Of a stretch of 63,549 bases of DNA, positions 15,036-24,177 are shown piece after piece (the stretch's first letter is position 1; each line of letters starts with the position of its first letter). The stretch is taken from NCBI RefSeq assembly GCF_022829465.1, contig NZ_JAKSXZ010000030.1, positions 1 through 63,549 of the forward strand. Direction: 5' to 3'. This DNA is from Methylobacterium sp. J-067 (lineage in GTDB: Bacteria; Pseudomonadota; Alphaproteobacteria; Rhizobiales; Beijerinckiaceae). A program made the position numbers and the translations under genes. The notes under the pieces are model-generated. The model saw only the letters and a list, made by a program, of their open reading frames with translations. It ran no database searches and was not told where the DNA came from.

Positions 15036-16304
15036 ATGGCAGACGACACCGATTCCGGCGCGGATCACGGCTTGCGGTCGCCGTTGCGGCGCAGGCTGCT
15101 CATGGGACTGGCCGGCGCGCCGGCCCTGGCGATGATGCCGGGGCGCGCCTTCGCGGCGGCCCCGACCGCCGCCGTCAACACCACCGGCCTCGCCGTGACC
15201 GACACCGAGGTGACGGTCGGCATCCTGCACTCGATCACCGGCACGATGGCGATCTCCGAGACCGGCGCGCAGGAAGCCGAGAAGCTCGCGATCCAGCAGA
15301 TCAACGATGCCGGCGGCGTGCTCGGCCGCAAGATCAAGATCATCCAGGAGGACGGCGCCTCCGACTGGCCGACCTTCGCCGAGAAGGCCAAGAAGCTCCT
15401 CGTCAACGACCATTGCGCGGCGGTGATGGGCTGCTGGACCTCGGCCTCGCGCAAGGCGGTGCTGCCGGTCTTCGAGCAGTATAACGGGCTCCTGTACTAC
15501 CCGACCTTCTACGAGGGGCTGGAGCAGTCCAAGAACGTCTTTTACACCGGCCAGGAGGCGACGCAGCAGATCCTCGCCGGGCTCGACTGGGTGCACAAGG
15601 AGAAGGGCGGCGACACCTTCTACTTCATCGGCTCGGACTACATCTGGCCGCGCACCTCGAACAAGATCGCCCGCAAGCACGTCGAGAACGTGCTGAAGGG
15701 CAAGGTGGTCGGCGAGGAATACTTCCCGCTCGGCCACACGCAGTTCAACTCGGTCATCAACAAGATCAAGCTGACGAAGCCGAAGGTGATCTTCGCCGAC
15801 GTGGTCGGCGGGTCGAACGTGGCGTTCTACAAGCAGCTGAAGGCGGCGGGCATCGACCTGTCGAAGCAGGTGCTGATGACGATCTCGGTCACGGAAGACG
15901 AGATCGACGGCATCGGCGGCGAGAACATCGCCGGGGCCTATGCCTGCATGAAGTACTTCCAGTCGATCGAGAACGAGAACAACAAGGCGTTCGTCGCGGC
16001 CTTCAAGAAGATGTGGGGCGAGAAGACCGTCATCGGCGACGTGACCCAGGCGGCCTATCTCGGGCCCTTCCTGTGGAAGATGGCCTGCGAGAAGGCCGGC
16101 TCGTTCGACGTGGACAAGGTCGTGGCGGCCTCGCCGGGCATCGAGTTCAAGGGCGCGCCCGAAGGCTATGTCAGGATCGATCCGAACCATCACCTCTGGT
16201 CGAAGACCCGGGTCGGCCGGGCCAAGACCGATGGGCAATTCGAGATCGTCTACACCAGTCCCGAGCTGATCAAGCCGGACCCGTTCCCGAAGGGCTACCA
16301 GTAG
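15036..16304 (+). CDS. urtA: Urea/short-chain amide ABC transporter substrate-binding protein, copy 1
   Basis: The 422-residue periplasmic protein has a twin-arginine-type signal (LRRRLLMGLAG, cleavage near AFAAA around residue 41). The mature part is a type I periplasmic binding protein of the UrtA/FmdD branch, with VGILHSITGTMAISE and MGCWTSASRKAVLPVFEQ, hallmarks of the urea/amide group. It would bind urea or small amides outside the inner membrane. A GGGCAGGG ribosome site precedes the ATG. It heads a long operon with UrtB, C, D and E homologues, formamidase and amidase. The choice between urea and formamide/acetamide as substrate cannot be made from sequence; the adjacent amidases favour amides (FmdD role). 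Confidence 0.92.
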   Translation: MADDTDSGADHGLRSPLRRRLLMGLAGAPALAMMPGRAFAAAPTAAVNTTGLAVTDTEVTVGILHSITGTMAISETGAQEAEKLAIQQINDAGGVLGRKIKIIQEDGASDWPTFAEKAKKLLVNDHCAAVMGCWTSASRKAVLPVFEQYNGLLYYPTFYEGLEQSKNVFYTGQEATQQILAGLDWVHKEKGGDTFYFIGSDYIWPRTSNKIARKHVENVLKGKVVGEEYFPLGHTQFNSVINKIKLTKPKVIFADVVGGSNVAFYKQLKAAGIDLSKQVLMTISVTEDEIDGIGGENIAGAYACMKYFQSIENENNKAFVAAFKKMWGEKTVIGDVTQAAYLGPFLWKMACEKAGSFDVDKVVAASPGIEFKGAPEGYVRIDPNHHLWSKTRVGRAKTDGQFEIVYTSPELIKPDPFPKGYQ

Positions 16305-16375
16305 GCGCGCCGATCCCGCCCCCGGAAGCGGGGGCGGGACAAGAAACGTCGTCCCCATCGCGCGAGAGTCCACAG

Positions 16376-17302
16376 ATGTTCGGCGATTATTCCCTCGGCG
16401 ATCTCGGCGCGATCTTCGCGATGCAGGGCTTCGCCGGACTGATCCTGTTCTCGGTCTACCTGCTGATGGCGCTGGGGCTGGCGATCATCTTCGGGCAGAT
16501 GGGCGTGATCAACATGGCCCACGGGGAGTTCATGATCCTCGGCGCCTACGTCACCTATCTCTGCTCGACGTTCTTCCAGACCTATCTGCCGGCGCTCTTC
16601 CCAATCTACTTCTTCATCGCGATGGGGTTGGCCTTCCTCGCCTCCGGGGCGCTCGGGATGCTGGTGGAGTGGAGCCTGATCCGGTTCCTCTATAAGCGCC
16701 CGCTCGACACCCTGCTCGCCACCTGGGGCCTCTCGCTGATCCTGCAGCAGGCCTACCGCTCGATCTTCGGTGCCCGCGAGGTCGGCGTCGAGCTGCCCTC
16801 CTGGCTGATCGGCTCGGTGCAGGTCACCGACACGATCGAAATCCCGATCAACGGCCTGTTCGTCATGGCCGTCACCATCCTCATCACCGTGAGCGTCGCG
16901 CTCCTGATCTTCCGCTCGCGCTTCGGCCAGCAGGTCCGCGCGGTCATGTCGAACCGCGCCATGGCGGGGGCGGTCGGCATCGATACCGAGAAGGTCGACC
17001 GCTACACCTTCGGCCTCGGCTGCGGCATCGCGGGCATCGCCGGCTCGGCCTTCACGATGATCGGCTCCACGGGGCCGACCTCCGGCCAGCTCTACATCGT
17101 CGACACCTTCCTGATCGTCGTGTTCGGCGGCGCGGCGAGCCTTCTCGGCACCATCGCCTCGGCCTTCTCGATCTCGCAGACGCAATCGACCCTGGAATTC
17201 TTCCTCTCCGGCTCGATGGCCAAGGTGATCACCCTCCTCGCGGTGGTCGGCATCCTGATGCTGCGGCCGCAGGGACTCTTCACCCTCAAGGTCCGGCGCT
17301 GA
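16376..17302 (+). CDS. urtB: Branched-chain-type ABC permease UrtB, short form
   Basis: The ATG at 16376 gives a 308-residue, eight-to-nine-helix permease of the LivH/UrtB family. Family features are MGVINMAHGEFMILGAYVTY near residue 43 and the LLATWGLSLILQQ segment. It lacks the long periplasmic N-terminal extension seen in classical UrtB and in the second copy in this window. It forms the inner-membrane channel with the next gene, 13 bases downstream. Confidence 0.9.
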   Translation: MFGDYSLGDLGAIFAMQGFAGLILFSVYLLMALGLAIIFGQMGVINMAHGEFMILGAYVTYLCSTFFQTYLPALFPIYFFIAMGLAFLASGALGMLVEWSLIRFLYKRPLDTLLATWGLSLILQQAYRSIFGAREVGVELPSWLIGSVQVTDTIEIPINGLFVMAVTILITVSVALLIFRSRFGQQVRAVMSNRAMAGAVGIDTEKVDRYTFGLGCGIAGIAGSAFTMIGSTGPTSGQLYIVDTFLIVVFGGAASLLGTIASAFSISQTQSTLEFFLSGSMAKVITLLAVVGILMLRPQGLFTLKVRR

Positions 17303-17315
17303 GGAGTTTTCGGCC

Positions 17316-18500
17316 ATGACGAACCCGGTCCAGATCCTCACCAAATCCGTCACCGTCAACGACAACCCGTTCATGAAGCCGGTGGAGTGGCTGAGCTTGG
17401 CTCTGCTGGCCGGGGTGATCCTCGTCGTCCTGCCGCTGATGCTCGACGGCTTCCGCCTCAACCTCGTCGGCAAGTACCTCACCTACGCCTTCGTGGCGCT
17501 CGGCCTCGTGATCTGCTGGGGCTACGCCGGCATCCTCTCCCTCGGCCAGGGCGTCTTTTTCGGATTGGGCGGGTATTGCATGGCGATGTACTTGAAGCTG
17601 GAAGCTTCGAGTGTCGCCAACACCAAGATCCAGTCGACGCCGGGCATCCCGGACTTCATGGACTGGAACCAGATCACCGCCCTCCCCTGGTTCTGGCAGC
17701 CGTTCAAGAGCTTCCCGCTCACAGTGCTGCTGGTGGTGACGGTGCCGGTCCTGTTCGCGATGCTGATCTCCTTCGCGATGTTCAAGCGCCGGGTCGGGGG
17801 CACCTACTTCGCCATCATCACCCAGGCCATCGCCGCCATCCTGACGATCCTGATCGTCGGCCAGCAGGGCTATACCGGCGGCATCAACGGCATCACCGAC
17901 CTGCGCACCCTCCACGGTTGGGACATCCGCACCGACCACGCCAAGGTCATCCTGTACTTCGTCAATGGCGGCCTGCTCCTCGCCTGCATCCTGGCGGCGC
18001 AATACGTGAAGAAGTCGAAGCTCGGCCGCATCCTCGTCGCCATGCGCGACAAGGAGGACCGGGTGCGGTTCTCCGGTTACTCGGTGGCGGGGTTCAAGGT
18101 CTTCGCCTTCAGCCTGGCCGCCGCCTTCGCGGCGATCGGCGGGGCGATGTTCACCCTGCAGGTCGGGTTCATGTCGCCCTCCTTCGTCGGCATCGTGCCC
18201 TCGATCGAGATGGTGATCTACGCCGCGGTGGGCGGGCGCCTGTCCCTGTTCGGCGCGGTCTGGGGCACGCTCCTCGTCAACTGGGCCAAGACCACCTTCT
18301 CCGAGAGCTTCCCGGACCTCTGGCTGTTCGGCCTCGGCGCCCTGTTCATCGCCGTGGTGCTGGCCTTCCCGAACGGTCTCGCCGGCATCTGGCGGGAGCA
18401 CATCGAGCCCCGCCTCACCGGCCGGGTGAAGGGCCTGCGCGCCCCGCCGCCCGCCATCGTCCCGCCTCAGAATGCGCCTGCCGGCGCCGCCGCCGAGTGA
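17316..18500 (+). CDS. urtC: Branched-chain-type ABC permease UrtC
   Basis: The 394-residue membrane protein belongs to the LivM/UrtC family: an N-terminal membrane segment, then CWGYAGILSLGQGVFFGLGG and GGTYFAIITQAIAAILTI, and the conserved cytoplasmic EAA-like loop (LGRILVAMRDKEDRVRFSGY) that contacts the ATPases. It pairs with UrtB to form the heterodimeric pore. The C-terminal tail after about residue 355 is Pro/Ala-rich. It is followed by the first ATPase gene after seven bases. Confidence 0.9.
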   Translation: MTNPVQILTKSVTVNDNPFMKPVEWLSLALLAGVILVVLPLMLDGFRLNLVGKYLTYAFVALGLVICWGYAGILSLGQGVFFGLGGYCMAMYLKLEASSVANTKIQSTPGIPDFMDWNQITALPWFWQPFKSFPLTVLLVVTVPVLFAMLISFAMFKRRVGGTYFAIITQAIAAILTILIVGQQGYTGGINGITDLRTLHGWDIRTDHAKVILYFVNGGLLLACILAAQYVKKSKLGRILVAMRDKEDRVRFSGYSVAGFKVFAFSLAAAFAAIGGAMFTLQVGFMSPSFVGIVPSIEMVIYAAVGGRLSLFGAVWGTLLVNWAKTTFSESFPDLWLFGLGALFIAVVLAFPNGLAGIWREHIEPRLTGRVKGLRAPPPAIVPPQNAPAGAAAE

Positions 18501-18507
18501 GGATGCC

Positions 18508-19293
18508 ATGAACGCCGCGATCCTCTCCTCCCCCGTGGTCGGCGCCGAGTCCGCCCCGCCCGACCATCTCCTCGCCGTCGAGGCGCTGACGGTCTCCTTC
18601 GACGGGTTCGTGGCGGTGAACGACGTGTCGTTCTACGTCGAGCCCGACGAGATCCGGGTGATCATCGGCCCGAACGGTGCCGGCAAGACCACGGTGCTCG
18701 ACCTGATCTGCGGGCGCACCCGCGCCAGCGCCGGCTCCATCAAGTACAAGGGCCAGGAGCTGACGAAGCTCTCCGAGAGCGCCATCGTCCAGGCCGGGGT
18801 CGGCCGCAAGTTCCAGACGCCGTCGATCTACGACGACCTGACGGTGTTCGAGAACCTCGAAATCTCGTTCCCCCGGGGCCGCTCGGTGTTCGGCGCCCTG
18901 ACCTTCAAGAGGGATGCGGAAGTCCGCGACCGCATCCACGCCATCGCCGAGACGATCTTCCTGAAGGACCAGCTCCGGGAGCGCGCCGAGTTCCTGAGCC
19001 ACGGTCAGAAGCAGTGGCTGGAGATCGGCATGTTGCTGATCCAGGACCCGGAACTCTTGATGCTCGACGAGCCGGTGGCCGGGATGAGCGTCGGCGAGCG
19101 GATCAAGACCGCCGAACTGCTCAACCAGATCATCAAGGGCCGCTCGGTGCTGGTGATCGAGCACGACATGAAGTTCGTCGAAGACATCGCCCACCGGGTG
19201 ACGGTCCTGCACCAGGGCAAGGTGCTCTCCGAAGGCTCGATGGAGCGGGTCAAGACCGACCCGAAGGTCATCGAAGTGTACCTGGGACATTGA
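18508..19293 (+). CDS. urtD: ABC transporter ATPase UrtD
   Basis: The ATG at 18508 gives 261 residues of a LivG-type ATPase: Walker A GPNGAGKTT, the UrtD-type signature LSHGQKQWLEIGM in place of LSGGQ, Walker B LLMLDEPVAGM, and the H-loop in VIEHDMKFV. The SHGQKQWLEIG variant is typical of UrtD. It hydrolyses ATP to drive import through UrtBC together with UrtE. It lies two bases before the next gene. Confidence 0.92.
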   Translation: MNAAILSSPVVGAESAPPDHLLAVEALTVSFDGFVAVNDVSFYVEPDEIRVIIGPNGAGKTTVLDLICGRTRASAGSIKYKGQELTKLSESAIVQAGVGRKFQTPSIYDDLTVFENLEISFPRGRSVFGALTFKRDAEVRDRIHAIAETIFLKDQLRERAEFLSHGQKQWLEIGMLLIQDPELLMLDEPVAGMSVGERIKTAELLNQIIKGRSVLVIEHDMKFVEDIAHRVTVLHQGKVLSEGSMERVKTDPKVIEVYLGH

Positions 19294-19295
19294 CG

Positions 19296-20060
19296 ATGGC
19301 CTCGCTCCAGACCGCGCACGCCGCCCCCGTCCCGCCGCCACCCCTTGCGGCGATCCCCTCCGCCGTGCCGGCGCTCGCCGTCGAGGACCTGCACGCGGCC
19401 TACGGCCAGAGCGAGGTCCTGCACGGGCTCACCTTCGCGGTGGCCCCCGGCGAGATCGTCGCCGTGATGGGCCGCAACGGCATGGGCAAGACCACGCTGA
19501 TGAAGACCCTGATGGGCCTCGTGCCCGTCAAGGCCGGGTCGATCCGTGTCGAGGGCGCGGATGTGGCGGGGCTCAAGAGCCACGCCCGGGTCGCCAAGGG
19601 CCTCGCCTACGTGCCGCAGGGCCGGATGATCTTCTCGACCATGACGGTGCAGGAGAACATCGAGACCGGCCTGACGGTCACGGGCGCCCGCGCGGTGCCG
19701 CAGGACCTCTACGAGATGTTCCCGGTCCTTTTGGAGATGAAGGGCCGCCGGGGCGGCAACCTCTCGGGCGGGCAGCAGCAGCAGCTCGCCATCGCCCGCG
19801 CGCTCGCCAGCCGCCCCAAGGTGCTGCTCCTCGACGAGCCCACGGAGGGCATCCAGCCCTCGATCATCCGCGAGATGGGCCGGACCCTGAAGAGGATCCG
19901 CGACGAGCGCGGCCTGTCCATCGTGGTCTCGGAGCAGGTGCTGAGCTTCGCCCTCGACGTCGCTGACCGGGTCGTCGTGCTGGAGAACGGCGCCATCGTC
20001 CACGAGGCCCCGCGGGCCGGCATCGATGAGGCGGCCGTCGCCCGGTTCCTGTCGGTCTGA
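19296..20060 (+). CDS. urtE: ABC transporter ATPase UrtE
   Basis: The 254-residue LivF-type ATPase has Walker A MGRNGMGKTT, the signature LSGGQQQQLAIARAL, Walker B LLLDEPTEGIQPSI, and an ending typical of UrtE. An extra Ala/Pro-rich stretch of about 25 residues precedes the domain. It starts two bases after urtD and completes the first transporter. The gap to fmdA is 59 bases with a GCAGGGAG ribosome site. Confidence 0.92.
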   Translation: MASLQTAHAAPVPPPPLAAIPSAVPALAVEDLHAAYGQSEVLHGLTFAVAPGEIVAVMGRNGMGKTTLMKTLMGLVPVKAGSIRVEGADVAGLKSHARVAKGLAYVPQGRMIFSTMTVQENIETGLTVTGARAVPQDLYEMFPVLLEMKGRRGGNLSGGQQQQLAIARALASRPKVLLLDEPTEGIQPSIIREMGRTLKRIRDERGLSIVVSEQVLSFALDVADRVVVLENGAIVHEAPRAGIDEAAVARFLSV

Positions 20061-20119
20061 CCGGCCGGCCCCCGCCCCGAAGACCCGACACTCACCATCG
20101 CAGCAGGGAGTCGTAAAAA

Positions 20120-21349
20120 ATGCCCGAGACGCTGATCAAGGTCGATCTCACGCAGTCGGCCTACGACAACGACATGGTGCACAACCGCTGGCACCCGGAC
20201 ATTCCGATGGTCGCCACCGTGAAGCCGGGATCGGACTTCATCGTCGAGACCTACGACTGGACCGGCGGCTTCATCAAGAACAACGATTCCGCCGACGACG
20301 TGCGCGACATCGACCTGTCGATCGTCCACTTCCTCTCGGGCCCCATCGGCGTCGAGGGCGCCGAGCCCGGCGACCTGCTGGTGGTCGATCTCCTCGACAT
20401 CGGCGCCAAGCCGGAGAGCCAATGGGGCTTCAACGGCTTCTTCTCCAAGAAGAACGGCGGCGGCTTCCTCGACGAGCACTTCCCACAGGCCCAGAAGTCG
20501 ATCTGGGACTTCGAGGGCATGTTCACCAAGTCGCGCCATGTCCCCGGCGTGCGCTTCCCCGGCCTGATCCATCCTGGCCTGATCGGCTGCCTGCCCGATC
20601 CCAAGATGCTGGAGACGTGGAACACCCGCGAGAAGGCCCTCTACGACACCAACCCGGACCGCGTCCCGGCGCTGGCCACCCTGCCCTTCGGCCCGACCGC
20701 CCACATGGGCCGCCTGAAGGGCGACGCGAAGGATGCGGCCGCCGCCACGGGCGCCCGGACGGTCCCGCCTCGCGAGCATGGCGGCAATTGCGACATCAAG
20801 GATCTGTCGCGCGGCTCGAAGATCTACTTCCCGGTCTACGTGCCGGGCGCCGGCCTCTCCATGGGCGATTTGCATTTCAGCCAGGGCGACGGCGAGATCA
20901 CCTTCTGCGGCGCCATCGAGATGGCCGGCTGGGTGCATCTCAAGGTCGACGTGATCAAGGGCGGCATGGCCAAGTACGGGATCAAGAATCCGATCTTCAA
21001 GCCGTCGCCGATCACGCCGAAGTTCGACGATCACCTGATCTTCGAGGGCATCTCCGTCGACGAGCACGGCGGCCAGCATTACCTCGACGTGCACATCGCC
21101 TACCGGCAGGCGTGCCTCAACGCGATCGAATACCTGAAGAAGTTCGGCTATTCCGGCGCGCAGGCCTACTCGATCCTCGGCACGGCGCCGGTCCAGGGAC
21201 ACATCTCGGGGGTGGTCGACATCCCGAACGCCTGCGCGACCCTCTGGATTCCGACCAAGATCTTCGAGTTCGACATCAATCCCGGCGCGGACGGGCCGAC
21301 CCAATTCCTCGACGGCTCGATCCAGATGCCGCTCTCGCCGGATCTCTGA
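20120..21349 (+). CDS. fmdA: Formamidase (acetamidase/formamidase family)
   Basis: The 409-residue enzyme matches FmdA of the acetamidase/formamidase family, which hydrolyses formamide to formate and ammonia in the cytoplasm. Length is the same as the Methylophilus enzyme (about 406). Visible family segments include VHFLSGPIGVEGAEPGDLLV, a GFNGFFSKKNGGGFLD stretch, HGGNCDIKDLSRGSKIYFPV and GDLHFSQGDGEITFCG. In a methylotroph the formate can feed formate oxidation and the ammonia is a nitrogen source. It sits between the transporter and the zinc-ribbon gene, the same order as in known fmd operons (fmdA-fmdB). Confidence 0.95.
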   Translation: MPETLIKVDLTQSAYDNDMVHNRWHPDIPMVATVKPGSDFIVETYDWTGGFIKNNDSADDVRDIDLSIVHFLSGPIGVEGAEPGDLLVVDLLDIGAKPESQWGFNGFFSKKNGGGFLDEHFPQAQKSIWDFEGMFTKSRHVPGVRFPGLIHPGLIGCLPDPKMLETWNTREKALYDTNPDRVPALATLPFGPTAHMGRLKGDAKDAAAATGARTVPPREHGGNCDIKDLSRGSKIYFPVYVPGAGLSMGDLHFSQGDGEITFCGAIEMAGWVHLKVDVIKGGMAKYGIKNPIFKPSPITPKFDDHLIFEGISVDEHGGQHYLDVHIAYRQACLNAIEYLKKFGYSGAQAYSILGTAPVQGHISGVVDIPNACATLWIPTKIFEFDINPGADGPTQFLDGSIQMPLSPDL

Positions 21350-21350
21350 G

Positions 21351-21668
21351 ATGCCCGTCTACGATTACGCCTGCGAGGCCTGCGGGCCCTTCACCGTCAT
21401 GCGCCCGATGGCGGAGTTCCGAGAGCCGCATGACTGCCCGGATTGCGGGGGGACGAGCCCACGGGCCTTCCTCACCGCCCCCCGCATCGCCGGGATGGAG
21501 GCGGGGCTGCGGGCGGCCCACGCCGCCAACGAGCGCAGCCGCCACGCCCCCCGCCGCTCGGGCGCCCATGGGGCGGGCTGCGGCTGCTGCGCGCCGAAGA
21601 AGACGGCCGCGGCCCCGGCCGCCGCCAAGAGCTTTCCCGGCGCGCGGCCCTGGATGATCAGCCACTGA
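21351..21668 (+). CDS. fmdB: FmdB-family zinc-ribbon protein
   Basis: The 105-residue protein begins MPVYDYACEACGPF and has a CPDC pair near residue 31, the Cys4 zinc ribbon of the FmdB/CxxC family. It starts two bases after fmdA. The C-terminal half carries a second, atypical Cys cluster (GCGCC) and an Ala/Lys stretch. FmdB was proposed as a regulator of fmd genes in Methylophilus. A role in regulating or assembling formamidase is likely here but not shown by sequence. Confidence 0.88.
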   Translation: MPVYDYACEACGPFTVMRPMAEFREPHDCPDCGGTSPRAFLTAPRIAGMEAGLRAAHAANERSRHAPRRSGAHGAGCGCCAPKKTAAAPAAAKSFPGARPWMISH

Positions 21669-21703
21669 GCCGACCGCGCAGACCTCCTGGAGGATAAGAC
21701 GCC

Positions 21704-22753
21704 ATGATGCACGGAGACATCTCGTCCAGCCAGGACAGCGTCGGCGTCGCCGTCGTGAACTACAAGATGCCGCGCCTGCACACCCGCGCGGAGGTCCTGG
21801 AGAACGCCAAGGCGATCGGCCATATGATCGTCGGCATGAAGTCCGGCCTGCCGGGCCTCGACCTCGTGATCTTCCCCGAATACTCGACCCACGGCATCAT
21901 GTACGACGCCGCCGAGATGTACGAGACCGCCGCGACGGTTCCCGGCGCCGAGACCGAGGTGTTCGCCGCCGCCTGCCGGGAGGCGAAGGTCTGGGGCGTG
22001 TTCTCGCTCACCGGCGAGCGCCACGAGGAGCACCCGCACAAGGCGCCCTACAACACCCTGATCCTGATGAATGACCAGGGCGAGATCGTCCAGAAGTACC
22101 GCAAGATCATGCCCTGGACGCCCATCGAGGGCTGGTATCCGGGGGACCGCACCTACGTCTCGGACGGGCCGAAGGGCCTGAAGATCAGCCTGATCATCTG
22201 CGACGACGGCAACTACCCGGAGATCTGGCGGGACTGCGCCATGCGCGGCGCCGAGCTGATCATCCGCTGCCAGGGCTACATGTATCCGGCCAAGGAACAG
22301 CAGATCGTCATCTCGAAGGCGATGGCGTTCGCCAACAACACCTACGTCGCGGTGTCGAACGCGGCCGGGTTCGACGGGGTCTACACGTATTTCGGCCACT
22401 CGGCGATCATCGGCTTCGACGGCCGCACCCTCGGCGAGTGCGGCGAGGAGGAGATGGGGATCCAGTACGCCGCCCTGTCGAAGTTCCTCATCCGGGACTT
22501 CCGCGCCCACGGCCAGTCTGAGAACCACCTCTTCAAGCTCCTGCACCGCGGCTACACGGGCATGATCAACTCGAAGGAGAACCGGCACGGGATGTCGGAA
22601 TGCCCCTACGACTTCTACCGGCGCTGGATCGAGGATCCCGACGGGACCCGCGACGCGGTGCGGGCCATCACCCGCCAGAGCGTCGGCACGGAGGAATGCC
22701 CGATCGAGGGCATCCCCTTCATCGGCCGGGGCGACGCGCCGCCCGATCCCTGA
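21704..22753 (+). CDS. amiE: Aliphatic amidase
   Basis: The 349-residue enzyme belongs to the nitrilase superfamily and is very close to Pseudomonas AmiE in pattern ([20 protein letters not shown] at the start). The catalytic triad is visible: Glu in [10 protein letters not shown], Lys in QKYRKIMPW, and Cys in [12 protein letters not shown]. It hydrolyses short aliphatic amides such as acetamide and propionamide to the acid and ammonia. The loop [10 protein letters not shown] differs slightly from Pseudomonas (IIPWCPIEGW), which might shift substrate range. A CTGGAGGA ribosome site precedes it. It stands between formamidase and the second transporter. Confidence 0.94.
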   Translation: MMHGDISSSQDSVGVAVVNYKMPRLHTRAEVLENAKAIGHMIVGMKSGLPGLDLVIFPEYSTHGIMYDAAEMYETAATVPGAETEVFAAACREAKVWGVFSLTGERHEEHPHKAPYNTLILMNDQGEIVQKYRKIMPWTPIEGWYPGDRTYVSDGPKGLKISLIICDDGNYPEIWRDCAMRGAELIIRCQGYMYPAKEQQIVISKAMAFANNTYVAVSNAAGFDGVYTYFGHSAIIGFDGRTLGECGEEEMGIQYAALSKFLIRDFRAHGQSENHLFKLLHRGYTGMINSKENRHGMSECPYDFYRRWIEDPDGTRDAVRAITRQSVGTEECPIEGIPFIGRGDAPPDP

Positions 22754-22754
22754 C

Positions 22755-22772
22755 CGGCGCGGCCGCGCGCCG
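22755..22772. repeat. GC-rich hairpin between amiE and the second transporter
   Basis: A perfect 7-bp stem (22755-22761 with 22766-22772, 4-base loop) begins two bases after the amiE stop. No T-run follows. It may cause partial termination or protect the upstream mRNA, separating the two halves of the operon. The rest of the 197-base gap carries atcggccg twice (22782 and 22810) and could hold a second promoter. Confidence 0.35.
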
Positions 22773-22950
22773 AAGGACAACATCGGCCGATAACGAGAAT
22801 TTTGACGTAATCGGCCGGTCTCCGCCCGTCCTTCGCCCAGGGGGCGCCCACCTGCGCAAGCTTTGCGCCGTCCTGCGCCCTCTTTGATCTTCCGGTCGTC
22901 CGGAAGGCCGGCAATGATACGGCCGCTTGTCCAAGGGGGCTTCGGGATCG

Positions 22951-24177
22951 ATGGCACATCTCACGCGGCGAAGCTTCGTCGGGGCGGCGTCCTTGCTCGC
23001 CTCCCCCGCCCTGATCCGGCCGGCCTTCGCGGCCGACACCGTCAAGCTCGGTTGCCTGTTCTCCTCCTCCGGCACGATGGCCAACCTCGAGGGCCGGCTG
23101 AACTACGTCGTCCGCATGGCCGCCGACGAGATCAACGGCCGGGGCGGCGTCAACGGCCGCCAGATCGAGGTGCTGACCTCCGATCCCGCCTCGGACTGGC
23201 CGCTCTACGCCCAGGTCGGCCGGCAGATGCTGCAGCAGGAGAAGGTCGCGGCCCTGTTCGGCTGCTGGACCTCGGTGTCGCGCAAATCCGTCCTGCCGGT
23301 CGTCGAGCAGAACGACGGGCTGCTGTTCTACCCGCTGCACTTCGAGGGCGACGAGAATTCGAAGAACGTCGTCTACGTGAACTCGCCCCCCGCCAGCTCC
23401 GTGCTGCCGGCGGTCGATTACCTGATGGGCCAGGACGGGGTCGGGGCGAAGCGGTTCTTCATGATCGGCTCGGACTACGTCTGGCCCCGGACGATCAACA
23501 AGCAGCTCAAGGGCTATTGGAAGAGCAAGGGCATCCCCGAGAGCGCGTGGCGCGAGGAATACGTGCCGTTCGGCTTCTCGAACTTCCAGACGCTGGTGAA
23601 CCAAGTCCGCAGCTTCGCCAGCCAGCCCGGCGGCCAGGCGATCGTGGTGCTCACCGTCGTCGGATCCTCGATACCCGACTTCCTGCGCGAATTCGCCAAC
23701 CAGGGCATCACCGCCACCGACGTGCCGATCCTCGGCCTCGACATGGTGGAGGCCGATCTCGAAGGGCTCGACACCGCCAAGCTCGCCGGGCACCTGAATT
23801 GCTGGGCCTATCTGCAGGCCGCCAAGAGCGAGCGGAACACGAAGTTCCTCGGCGACTGGGCCACCTACGTGAAGGCCAAGAACGTCCCGTTCAGCGCGGA
23901 TACGGTCATCGACCCGATGGTGTCGGCCTATGACAGCGTCCAGCTCTGGGCGCTCGCCGCCGCCAAGGCCGGGTCCTTCGCGGTCCCCGAGGTGCGCAAG
24001 GCCTTCGCCGGCCTCAGCTTCGAGGACCCATCCGGCTACACGCTGACCATGACGGGGGAGAACAATTACGTCTCCCGCGGCGTGTTCATCGGCTCGGTCA
24101 ACGAGAAGCGCGACTTCGACGTGCTGTGGCAATCCCCGAACGCGCCCAAGCCGGTCCCGTTCAGCCCCTATGGCTGA
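22951..24177 (+). CDS. Urea/amide ABC transporter substrate-binding protein, copy 2
   Basis: The 408-residue protein has a twin-arginine signal (LTRRSFVGAASLL, cleavage near PAFA). The mature domain is UrtA-like: VKLGCLFSSSGTMANLE, FGCWTSVSRKSVLPVVEQ and IGSDYVWPRTINKQLKGY. It differs from copy 1 in the ligand-pocket region after the first beta strand (SSSGTMANLE instead of SITGTMAISE), suggesting a different ligand such as another short amide. Start at ATG 22951. It overlaps the following permease gene by eight bases. Confidence 0.9.
   Translation: MAHLTRRSFVGAASLLASPALIRPAFAADTVKLGCLFSSSGTMANLEGRLNYVVRMAADEINGRGGVNGRQIEVLTSDPASDWPLYAQVGRQMLQQEKVAALFGCWTSVSRKSVLPVVEQNDGLLFYPLHFEGDENSKNVVYVNSPPASSVLPAVDYLMGQDGVGAKRFFMIGSDYVWPRTINKQLKGYWKSKGIPESAWREEYVPFGFSNFQTLVNQVRSFASQPGGQAIVVLTVVGSSIPDFLREFANQGITATDVPILGLDMVEADLEGLDTAKLAGHLNCWAYLQAAKSERNTKFLGDWATYVKAKNVPFSADTVIDPMVSAYDSVQLWALAAAKAGSFAVPEVRKAFAGLSFEDPSGYTLTMTGENNYVSRGVFIGSVNEKRDFDVLWQSPNAPKPVPFSPYG

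Noticed and set aside
13514..15484. Long plus-strand open frame (656 codons) opposite the hybrid kinase and into urtA
   Set aside because: It lies antisense to a clear permease-kinase gene and reads as Arg/Gly/Glu-rich nonsense with no domain; such frames are expected in high-GC DNA.
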